Origin: an uncultured Pseudomonadota bacterium
Lineage (GTDB): Bacteria; Myxococcota_A; UBA796; SXON01
Direction: 5' to 3'
Assembly: GCA_903885375.1 (NCBI GenBank)
Contig: CAISIK010000189.1
Location: 1-49,261 of the forward strand
DNA: 49,261 nucleotides
The position numbers were made by a program, and so were the translations under genes. How positions within the stretch are numbered: the first letter of the stretch is position 1; every line of letters starts with the position of its first letter. The notes beneath the pieces were generated by a model that saw only the letters and a program-made list of their open reading frames with translations, made no database searches and was not told the DNA's origin. Shown here piece after piece: positions 8,704-16,042 of this stretch.

Positions 8704-9921
8704 ATGTCCGCCGTCCGCCCCTTCCGCGCCTGGCGCGCCCCCCGCGCGCTCGCCCAGGCCGTGATCGCCCCCCCCTACGACGTGATGTCCGAGGCCGAGG
8801 CCCGCGAGATCGTAGCCGCGAACCCACGCTCCTTCGTGCGCGTGAGCCGCCCGGAGTCGGTGATGCCCCCCGGCAGCGACAGCCACTCCCCCGAGGCCTA
8901 CGCCACCGCCGGCCGCGAGTTCGCCGCGCTCAAGGCGCAGGGCCTCGTGATCCAGGACGCCGAGGAGGGCTACTACCTCTACGGCCAGGTGATGGGCGCG
9001 CAGCGGCAGGTCGGCCTCGTCGCCTGCTTCTCCACCGATGAGTACGACCAGGGCATCGTGAAGCGCCACGAGTTCACCCGCCCAGACAAGGAGCGCGACC
9101 GCATCAACCACATCGATGCCACCAACGCCCAGACCGGCATGGTGTTCCTCGCCTACCGCGACGACACGGCGCTCAACCGCCTCATCGCCGAGGGCCAGAA
9201 GCGTACGCCGGAGTTCGAGGTCACCACCGAGGATGGTGTGGTCCACACGCTCTGGCGCATCGCCGATCCCGCCACCGTGGCCGCCATCACGACCGCCGCG
9301 GCCGCTCTGCCCGCCACCTACGTGGCCGACGGGCACCACCGCTCCGCCGCCGCCAGCCTCATCCACAAGGAGCGCGCCGGCAAGCCGGGCCGGCACGGCT
9401 GGTTCGTCGCCTGCCTCTTCCCCTCCTCGATCCTGAACATCCTCGCCTACAACCGCGCGGTGAGGGACCTCAACGGGCACAGCCCCGAGTCGCTCCTGAG
9501 CGCCATCGCCCAGGCCGGCTACCGCGTCTCGCCCACCGACCGCCCGGTACCCTCGCGCCCCGGTCTGGCCACGATGTACCTCGCGGGCCAGTGGTACGAG
9601 CTCGCCGCGCTCGACATCCCCGTGCACCCGGTGCTCTCGCTCGATGTGTCCATGCTTCAGGAGCGGGTGCTCGCGCCGCTCCTGAACATCGACAACCCCC
9701 GCACCAACAAGCGCATCGACTTCGTGGGCGGCATCCGCGGCCACGAGGAGCTGGTGAAGCTCGTCAATGGGGGCACGCACGGCGTGGCCTTCCACATGTA
9801 CCCCACGCAGATGGATCAGCTCCTCGCCGTGGCCGATGCGGGCGAGGTCATGCCGCCGAAGAGCACGTGGTTCGAACCCAAGCTGCGCGATGCCGTGGCC
9901 ATGCACGATCTGGAGGGGTGA
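8704..9921 (+). CDS. DUF1015 family protein
   Basis: A 405-residue cytosolic protein with the hallmarks of DUF1015: PPYDVMS near residue 23, KRHEFT and DRINHI mid-protein, and the signature YVADGHHRSAA near residue 210. The family is widespread. Its fold has been related to ParB/sulfiredoxin-like nucleotide-binding proteins, but its reaction is not established to my knowledge, so I leave the function open. A TAGCTT -10-like element lies 20 bases upstream of the ATG. The stop codon overlaps the next start (TGATG), so the small [2Fe-2S] protein that follows is translationally coupled and may work with it. Confidence 0.9.
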   Translation: MSAVRPFRAWRAPRALAQAVIAPPYDVMSEAEAREIVAANPRSFVRVSRPESVMPPGSDSHSPEAYATAGREFAALKAQGLVIQDAEEGYYLYGQVMGAQRQVGLVACFSTDEYDQGIVKRHEFTRPDKERDRINHIDATNAQTGMVFLAYRDDTALNRLIAEGQKRTPEFEVTTEDGVVHTLWRIADPATVAAITTAAAALPATYVADGHHRSAAASLIHKERAGKPGRHGWFVACLFPSSILNILAYNRAVRDLNGHSPESLLSAIAQAGYRVSPTDRPVPSRPGLATMYLAGQWYELAALDIPVHPVLSLDVSMLQERVLAPLLNIDNPRTNKRIDFVGGIRGHEELVKLVNGGTHGVAFHMYPTQMDQLLAVADAGEVMPPKSTWFEPKLRDAVAMHDLEG

Positions 9922-10226
9922 TGAAGCCCGTCAAACGCCCCTACGAAGTACGCCAGCTCGTCGTCTGTACCAACGCGCGCGACCCTGCCACCGGCAAGGC
10001 CTCCTGCGGCATGAACGGCGCCGAGGCCATGCTCGGCCAGCTGAAGAAGACGCTGAAGGAGCGCGGCCTGAAGGGCAGGGTCATCGCCACGAAGTCCGGC
10101 TGCCTCGATGTGTGCCCCGATCGCGGCTGCATCGTGGGCTTCCATCCCGAAGGCGAGTTCTTCCACGAGGAGTGTACGCCCGAAGCGGGCGAGCGGCTCC
10201 TGGCGAGGCTGACCGAAGGCCTGTAG
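9921..10226 (+). CDS. Thioredoxin-like [2Fe-2S] ferredoxin family protein
   Basis: A 101-residue cytosolic protein. Its cysteine spacing fits thioredoxin-fold [2Fe-2S] ferredoxins (the NuoE/HoxF-N type): C16 in VVCTN and C29 in ASCG form the first pair, C61 and C65 in GCLDVC the second; C70 and C85 are additional. ATG at 9921 overlaps the DUF1015 stop by one base. I infer a small electron carrier or redox partner for the DUF1015 protein, but a metal- or cluster-free role cannot be excluded. It ends 39 bases from the tail of the convergent MYXO-CTERM gene. Confidence 0.82.
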   Translation: MKPVKRPYEVRQLVVCTNARDPATGKASCGMNGAEAMLGQLKKTLKERGLKGRVIATKSGCLDVCPDRGCIVGFHPEGEFFHEECTPEAGERLLARLTEGL

Positions 10227-10249
10227 GGCGATGCGCGGAGGCCCGGCAG

Positions 10250-10265
10250 CCCGGGTTCGACCGGG
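10250..10265. terminator. Weak hairpin between convergent genes
   Basis: CCCGG (10250-10254) and CCGGG (10261-10265) can pair around a six-base loop. There is no T-run, so this is at best a weak transcription stop in the short convergent gap. Confidence 0.2.
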
Positions 10266-12098
10266 TCAGCCGCGCATCGCGCCGCGGGGTCGACGCCGCC
10301 GCCACAGCGTGAGGAGCGGAGCCGCCGCGGCGCCGAACCCGCCGAACGCGCAGCCCCCGCCGTACTGCACGGTGGAGCCGTCGATGCAATTCGCCTCCCC
10401 GTCCACGCAGTCGGGCGTCGGCTCCGCGCCCGAGTCCTCGTCATCGCCGGTGTCGCCGGTGTCGGTGCCGCCGGTGTCGGTGTCGTGATCGAAGTCGATG
10501 GCGCCAATGTCGGAGCGCGTGCCGTCGGGGCTCTCCGCCACTGCCTCGCTGCCGGCGTCGATCACGGGGCTGTCCGCCGCAGGAGCCGGGCCGATGGCCT
10601 CCTCCTCGCCCTCCGCGGGCTCCTCCGGGCAACCGGGGGTGTACCCCTCCACGAAGGTGGGCACGGCGTCGAAGAGATCGCCCTCGGGCCAGGCGTCGGG
10701 GAGGAGGGCCTCCAGCGTGGGTGCGTACCACAGGTTGTACCCGACCGTGAGCGCGGTGGGGGTGCGCGTCGGGTCCACCCGGGGGGTCGACTCGTACACG
10801 AGGTTGTTGACGAACCCGAACTCGCCCACATCGCCCGCCACGAGCGCGGTCGCGAGCACCTTCACGAAGGTGTTGTCGGAGAAGCGGAGGTCGGAAGTGG
10901 TGGGGGTGTCCTCGCCAGCGGAGAACAGCGCGCCCTTCGGGAGGGTGATGTTCTGGAAGACATTGCCGTAGAACCCCGCCTCGGAGCCCTCCAGCACGAA
11001 CAGGCCTGACGTGACCCCCGACAGCACTCCTTCCGCACACACCGAATTTGAGCTGAACGCGAGATCGGCGCCCTCGGTCACGAGCATGGCCTGGCCGGTC
11101 TCGCTCGCCGGGACACGGAACCGGGCCGAGCTGATCGACACCGTGTCGCTGAGGATGACCAGCGGCTGCCGGGGTTCCCACACTCCGCCCTCGATCTGCG
11201 TGTCCGGCACGTCGTAGACCTTCAGCGCGTAGACGCTGCGCTCGGTGGGGGAGAACCGGCCGCCGCTGATCGCCAGCGAGCCACCGTCCGCCACCCACAG
11301 GGTTGCCGAGCCCGACGACGACGTTTCGAAGAAGATGGCGTCCGTCACCACGGTGCTCTCGGCCCGCACTTCCACTACCCCGTTGCCCTCGGAACGTGAC
11401 TTGTAGTGGGTGGTGCCCGTGTGCTCGAAGTTCCCCACCACGCCGGAGATGTCCCCCCACGCCGTTTCCATCGCCGTGAAACTGGCGTTCTCGACCGCGA
11501 ACCGGGTCACCCCCGCGCCGGCAGACGCGAGGCTCGCGTTCGCCTCCACGCCCACCTGGGCGATGCCCTCGAACACGGTGCCGTCCACCACGACCTCGAT
11601 CGCCCGATGGAACGCCAGCGCCGAGATTCCCGCGCCGCCGAGGCCCTTCATCTCCCCTTCCCGCACCTCGACGTTGCTGTCCACGCCGAAGACCGCGGCG
11701 CTGCCGGGCTGCAGTCCAGAAACATCCACGTCATCCAGCTTCAAATCGCTGTTTTCAGCGTAGATCGCGGCGCCCTCCCAGAACAGGTCGGCGCCGGCCG
11801 TGTAGGCGTCGGAGGGGACGACGAGCGTCGCGGCCTCGAATTGGCCGCCCATGACGGAGAGCACCGAGTCGCGCGCCACGAGCGGCGGGAGCGGGCAATC
11901 CACCGTTTCGCAGGCGATCGTGAGGTCGACCGCGTCGATGATCTCCACCACGTCGTCGGCGAGGCAGCCATCCTTCACCGTGACGAGTGCGGCCACGCCG
12001 AGGTCGAGCTTCTTGACGACGCCGGCCAGCTGCTCCCCGGCTCGGCATTCGGCCGCCTGGGCCATCGGAGCCACGAGGGCAAGGGCGAGGAGCGACAT
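10266..12098 (-). CDS. Secreted beta-helix-like protein with MYXO-CTERM-like sorting tail
   Basis: A 610-residue exported protein. A short Sec signal (MSLLALALVAPMAQA, cut before AEC) is directly preceded by an in-frame stop, fixing the start. Residues about 75-470 are low-complexity beta-rich turns (GGQFEA, VDGTVFEG, ISGGRF, FYGNVFQNI, FSDNTFV) typical of right-handed parallel beta-helix proteins. An Asp-Thr-Gly-rich linker and a Cys-rich piece follow. The end has Gly-Gly-Gly-Cys, a hydrophobic stretch and WRRRRPR, the three-part layout of MYXO-CTERM sorting signals that are processed and anchored at the cell surface in Myxococcota. Ligand or substrate unknown; no catalytic motif seen. This is the clearest taxonomic marker in the window. 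Confidence 0.82.
   Translation of the reverse strand: MSLLALALVAPMAQAAECRAGEQLAGVVKKLDLGVAALVTVKDGCLADDVVEIIDAVDLTIACETVDCPLPPLVARDSVLSVMGGQFEAATLVVPSDAYTAGADLFWEGAAIYAENSDLKLDDVDVSGLQPGSAAVFGVDSNVEVREGEMKGLGGAGISALAFHRAIEVVVDGTVFEGIAQVGVEANASLASAGAGVTRFAVENASFTAMETAWGDISGVVGNFEHTGTTHYKSRSEGNGVVEVRAESTVVTDAIFFETSSSGSATLWVADGGSLAISGGRFSPTERSVYALKVYDVPDTQIEGGVWEPRQPLVILSDTVSISSARFRVPASETGQAMLVTEGADLAFSSNSVCAEGVLSGVTSGLFVLEGSEAGFYGNVFQNITLPKGALFSAGEDTPTTSDLRFSDNTFVKVLATALVAGDVGEFGFVNNLVYESTPRVDPTRTPTALTVGYNLWYAPTLEALLPDAWPEGDLFDAVPTFVEGYTPGCPEEPAEGEEEAIGPAPAADSPVIDAGSEAVAESPDGTRSDIGAIDFDHDTDTGGTDTGDTGDDEDSGAEPTPDCVDGEANCIDGSTVQYGGGCAFGGFGAAAAPLLTLWRRRRPRGAMRG
10440..10490 (-). repeat. Asp-Thr-Gly coding repeat (linker)
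   Basis: Tandem copies of a CCGGTGTCG-like 9-mer (plus-strand sense) encode repeated DTG units in the linker before the MYXO-CTERM-like tail. Such linkers probably span the wall or capsule; copy number may vary by slippage. Confidence 0.6.
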
Positions 12099-12140
12099 TC
12101 AGCCAGCATACCCGCGCGGCGACCGACCGGCGATTCATGA

Positions 12141-12146
12141 TAGCGG
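12141..12146 (+). promoter_or_regulatory. Candidate -10 element of a leaderless promoter
   Basis: TAGCGG ends seven bases before the helicase ATG at 12154, with no Shine-Dalgarno sequence in between. Confidence 0.35.
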
Positions 12147-12153
12147 ACGCGCG

Positions 12154-14508
12154 ATGCAAGACCTCGCCTCGCTCACGGAGGGCCTGAACGCCGAGCAGGC
12201 GCGCGCGGTGCGCACCCTCGATGGGCCCCTGCTGATCCTCGCCGGCGCGGGTTCGGGAAAGACGCGCGTACTCACGCGGCGGATCGCCGCCCTGCTCGAC
12301 CGGGGCACCATCGGTCCCGACCCGCACGCCGCCTGGCTCCGGCCGTGGAACATCCTCGCCGTCACCTTCACCAACAAGGCGGCGGGGGAGATGCGCGAGC
12401 GGGTACACGCGCTCGTCGGGGAATCGGCGGCGCGGGTCTGGGTGTCCACCTTCCACTCCACGTGCGTGCGGATTCTCCGCGAGGATGTGGAGCCGCTCGG
12501 ATGGCGGCGAGACTTCGCCGTCTACGACGACGAGGACCAGCTCCGGGTGATCAAGGCCGTGCTGACCGAACTCAAGATCTCGCCGAAGGAGCTCCCCCCG
12601 GCCGGGGTGCGCGGGCGGATCGATCGGTACAAGAACGGGCTGAGCCGCGAAGAAACGCTGCCGCGCTCCGACCCCTTCCCGCGCATCCTCGAACTCTACG
12701 GCAAGCGCATGCAGGCCGCCAACGCGCTCGACTTCAACGACCTCATCAACAAGGTCGTCGAGCTCTGGGAGACCGTCCCCACCGTGCTCGCCAAGTGGCA
12801 GGAACGCTGGCGCTACGTGATGGTCGATGAGTACCAGGACACCAACCCCGCGCAGTACAAGTTCCTGAAATTGCTGACCTCCGTATCCCGCAACCTCGCG
12901 GTGGTGGGCGACGACGACCAGAGCATCTACCGGTTCCGGGGCGCCGACCTGCGCAACATCCTCGAGTTCGAGCAGGACTTCCCGGGTGCGGCCGTCATCA
13001 AGCTCGAACAGAACTACCGCAGCAAGGCCAACATCCTCCGAGCCGCGAGCGGCGTGGTGGCCAACAACAAGGCCCGGAAGGAGAAGACCCTCCGCACCGA
13101 TGCCGACGACGGCGAGCCCGTGCAGCTCGTGATCACCGACGATGACACAGCGGAGGCCACGGAGGTCGTGAACCGGATGCTCCAGCTCGCGCGCCGGTGG
13201 GGCGACTACGCCGTCATCTACCGCACCAACGCCCAGAGCCGGCAGGTGGAGCAGGCGCTCTCCCGCAACCGCATCCCCTACGTGCTCGTGGGCGGGCGGA
13301 AGTTCTTCGACCGGATGGAGGTGAAGGACCTCCTCGCCTACCTGCGGGTGATCAGCAATCCCGATGATGACGTGGCGTTCCAGCGCATCGTGAACGTGCC
13401 GGCGCGGGGGCTGGGCGACAAGGCGGTGGCCAGCCTCCAGGCCGAGGCCGAAGCCCACGGCGGCAACCTGCGGAGCGCCGCGAGGCGCCTCGGCGGCGTG
13501 GGTGGCCGCGCGGGCAACTCGCTGACCTCCCTCACGATGCTGCTCGACCGCCTCTCGAGCCAGCAGACGGTGCTGAAGCTCCCCGACTTCGTCTCCCACG
13601 TCATCGAGGAGACCGGCTACCTCGCGATGCTCGAGGCCGAAGACACCGACGAGGCCCGCGGCCGCATCGAGAACCTCCGCGAGCTCGCCCGCAGCGCCGC
13701 GGCCATCCTCGAGGAGGAGCAGGAGCTCGACCCGGGCGAGGCCCTCGCGGAGGTCGATCCGCTCCGGCGCCTGCTCGACCAGGCCTCCCTCGCCGGGCAG
13801 GCCGACGAGCTCCCCAACGAGGGCAACGGGGCCGTGACGCTCCTGACCGCCCACCTCGCCAAGGGCCTCGAGTTTCCCGTGGTCTTCGTGATCGGGATGG
13901 TCGAGAAGGGTTTTCCGCACGCCCGCGCCGAGCTCGAGGATGACATCGAGGAGGAGCGGCGGCTCGCCTACGTGGCCTACACGCGGGCGCGGGAGCGGCT
14001 GTTCATCACCGCGCCCCGGCGGCGGCGCGGGCCCGACGGCTGGTTCGAGGATGCGATGCTCTCGCGCTTCGTGGCGGAGATCCCGGAGGCCGCCCTCCGT
14101 GGGGGCGAACGCTCGGGCATGGCTGTCTGGCGCGGCGGCTTCGGGGGTGTCGGGCGCGGGGCGCCGGCAGCGGCCCCCTCACGCACCTGGGCCCTTCCCC
14201 GCCCCGCGGGCGCGCCGGCGTTCGCCCGGCCCTCGGCACCGGTGCTGCCCGCGCGCCGCCCCGCCCCGGCCCCCGCCCCGACCGCGCGCCCCAACGTGCG
14301 GCCCGCGGGAGTACGTACGATGGAGCCAGAGAGCCTGGAGCAGTTTGTGGAAGGTGTCGGGGTTCTCCACCCGATGTTGGGCACCGGAACAATCCACAAG
14401 CGCGATGGAACTCCTACGAACCCGCGACTTACAATACACTTCGACGCCCACGGCCCCCGAACCGTATACGCGGTTACGGCAAAGCTCGAACTCGTCATCT
14501 CCAGCTAG
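12154..14508 (+). CDS. UvrD/PcrA-type superfamily 1 DNA helicase
   Basis: A 784-residue 3'-5' DNA helicase used in excision repair and replication-fork maintenance. Walker A is GAGSGKT (31-37), the Walker B region is VDEYQDTN (near 224), and later SF1 motifs are present: VGDDDQSIYRFRGA (near 251), LEQNYRS (near 284) and VAYTRARERL near the end of the motor. The frame is open upstream to 11851, but ATG 12154 begins exactly at the conserved N-terminus (LNAEQARAV), so the longer form is rejected. An unusually Ala/Pro/Arg-rich linker near residues 650-715 precedes a PcrA-like C-terminal domain (VLHPMLGTGTI), a module that in PcrA contacts RNA polymerase. The MJ0042 gene starts 12 bases downstream, suggesting an operon. 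Confidence 0.95.
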   Translation: MQDLASLTEGLNAEQARAVRTLDGPLLILAGAGSGKTRVLTRRIAALLDRGTIGPDPHAAWLRPWNILAVTFTNKAAGEMRERVHALVGESAARVWVSTFHSTCVRILREDVEPLGWRRDFAVYDDEDQLRVIKAVLTELKISPKELPPAGVRGRIDRYKNGLSREETLPRSDPFPRILELYGKRMQAANALDFNDLINKVVELWETVPTVLAKWQERWRYVMVDEYQDTNPAQYKFLKLLTSVSRNLAVVGDDDQSIYRFRGADLRNILEFEQDFPGAAVIKLEQNYRSKANILRAASGVVANNKARKEKTLRTDADDGEPVQLVITDDDTAEATEVVNRMLQLARRWGDYAVIYRTNAQSRQVEQALSRNRIPYVLVGGRKFFDRMEVKDLLAYLRVISNPDDDVAFQRIVNVPARGLGDKAVASLQAEAEAHGGNLRSAARRLGGVGGRAGNSLTSLTMLLDRLSSQQTVLKLPDFVSHVIEETGYLAMLEAEDTDEARGRIENLRELARSAAAILEEEQELDPGEALAEVDPLRRLLDQASLAGQADELPNEGNGAVTLLTAHLAKGLEFPVVFVIGMVEKGFPHARAELEDDIEEERRLAYVAYTRARERLFITAPRRRRGPDGWFEDAMLSRFVAEIPEAALRGGERSGMAVWRGGFGGVGRGAPAAAPSRTWALPRPAGAPAFARPSAPVLPARRPAPAPAPTARPNVRPAGVRTMEPESLEQFVEGVGVLHPMLGTGTIHKRDGTPTNPRLTIHFDAHGPRTVYAVTAKLELVISS

Positions 14509-14520
14509 GAGTCACCCGGC

Positions 14521-16041
14521 GTGATCGTTTCCTGCGAGTCCTGCAAGTCCCGCTACAAGCTCGACGATAGCAAGATCACGGGCCGTGGTGCGAAGATCAC
14601 GTGCCCCAAGTGCAAACACGTCTTCGTGGTGCTGGCCCCGCCGCCCGCGATGGCCGACTCCCCGCGCCCCACGCTGCCGCCCCAGGGCGATGGGGGAGCG
14701 TGGGCCGATGAAGAACCAACGCGCGTAGGCCGCGAGGCCGCCGCCGAGGCCGCCGCAGCGGTCGAAGCGAGCCGCGGCGGGCCCCCGGCGCCCCCCGAGC
14801 ACGAGGTGGTGCGGCCGCGCGCTTCGGCCGCTCCGGAGGTGGCCCCCCCGCCCACGAAGGAGGCCATCACCGCGCGTGCCGCTGCGCTCGACTTCCGTCA
14901 GGTCGGCGTGACCGCCTGGAAGGTCAAGGTCCGCATTGGCCTGGTCTACGACTTCTCCGACATCAAGACCCTCCGGAAGTACATCCAGGATGGCCGTGTC
15001 ACCCCGGCCGACGTCATCAGCCACGATGGCAAGACCTGGCAGCCGATCGGCGAGATTCCCGATCTCGATGTCTTCTTCATCGAGGCGCACGAGCGCCTCG
15101 CGCGTGAGTTCGCCGCGCGCCCGGCGCCCACCAAGGCGGAGGGGCCCTCGCCCGCAGACCTCGGGAACGTCGCCGCCGAGCTCGCCGCGGCCGCGGCCGC
15201 CGAGCTCGATGGCCAGCGCCAGACCGGCCCGACCTACCAGGACCCCTTCGAGGCGATGAAGAAGCGGCAGCGCGACCGCGGGGGGCCCGGCAAGACCACG
15301 GCACCCCCGAAGCCTGCGGCCGGCGGCACGTCGTCGAGCCTGCTGGTCGGGGTCGGCGTCGCGTTGCTCATCCTGCTCGGCGGCGGCGGCTGGTGGTACC
15401 TCGGTCAGGGTTCGGCGCCAGCGCCGAAGGAGCCCGCGCCCGAGCCGAAGGTCACCGTGGCGCCCACGCCGGTCGACAAGACGGACGACCGCTGGAAGCC
15501 CGTTGCCCCGGTGCCCGCCGGGGGGAACGACCCCGCCGCAGCGCTTCCGCAAGCCCGCCCGGACGACTGCCCGGAAGGCTTCGAGTTCCTGCCGGCAGTG
15601 AACGGCTGCGTCTCCCGGCGCGGCGGCCCGCCCGGAGCGCCGGTTGCGGCGCCAGGCGGCGGGGCGGCCGGCGCCCAGGCGGCCGGGGCCAAGAGCGACC
15701 AGTCGGTTCGCGAAGAAACGCCCGAGCAGGTCGGCGACAGCGCCATGAAGACCCAGAACTACGAGACGGCCGTGACCGCCTACGGCAAGGCTGTTTCGGC
15801 GGGCAGCGCCACCGCGGTCATCAAGCTGGGCGAAGCCCAGCTCCGCCTCGGCGACCTCGCGGCCGCACAGGCCACGCTCACCAAGGCCACGGGCAGCAAC
15901 AAGCGCGCCTTCAAGCTCCTCGGTGAGCTGAAGGAGAAGATGGGCGACACGGCCGGCGCGAAGTCGGCCTACGAGGAGTACTGCAAGGCCTTCCCGAAGG
16001 ATGCCGCCGCGCGGTCCCACCTCGACGCCATGGGCGGCTGA
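14521..16041 (+). CDS. MJ0042 zinc ribbon - GYF-like - TM - TPR protein (copy 1)
   Basis: A 506-residue single-pass protein. An N-terminal MJ0042-type zinc ribbon has C5, C8, C28 and C31. After an Ala/Pro-rich linker, residues about 124-185 form a GYF-like domain (YDFSDIKTLRKYI, DGKTWQPIGE). A transmembrane helix lies near 277-298 (LLVGVGVALLILL), then a Pro-rich segment, a Cys pair and TPR-like repeats near 405-500. With the ribbon inside the cell, the TPR part is periplasmic. The first modules match the cytosolic half of Myxococcus GltJ/AgmX, where zinc-ribbon and GYF domains bind motility regulators; here TPRs replace the TonB-like end. GTG start with GGAG overlapping the helicase stop. 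Inferred transmembrane scaffold; partners unknown. Confidence 0.8.
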   Translation: MIVSCESCKSRYKLDDSKITGRGAKITCPKCKHVFVVLAPPPAMADSPRPTLPPQGDGGAWADEEPTRVGREAAAEAAAAVEASRGGPPAPPEHEVVRPRASAAPEVAPPPTKEAITARAAALDFRQVGVTAWKVKVRIGLVYDFSDIKTLRKYIQDGRVTPADVISHDGKTWQPIGEIPDLDVFFIEAHERLAREFAARPAPTKAEGPSPADLGNVAAELAAAAAAELDGQRQTGPTYQDPFEAMKKRQRDRGGPGKTTAPPKPAAGGTSSSLLVGVGVALLILLGGGGWWYLGQGSAPAPKEPAPEPKVTVAPTPVDKTDDRWKPVAPVPAGGNDPAAALPQARPDDCPEGFEFLPAVNGCVSRRGGPPGAPVAAPGGGAAGAQAAGAKSDQSVREETPEQVGDSAMKTQNYETAVTAYGKAVSAGSATAVIKLGEAQLRLGDLAAAQATLTKATGSNKRAFKLLGELKEKMGDTAGAKSAYEEYCKAFPKDAAARSHLDAMGG

Positions 16042-16042
16042 G

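Noticed and set aside
11851..12153. N-terminal extension of the helicase gene
   Set aside because: It runs antisense through the MYXO-CTERM gene and lacks family similarity; ATG 12154 sits at the conserved N-terminus.
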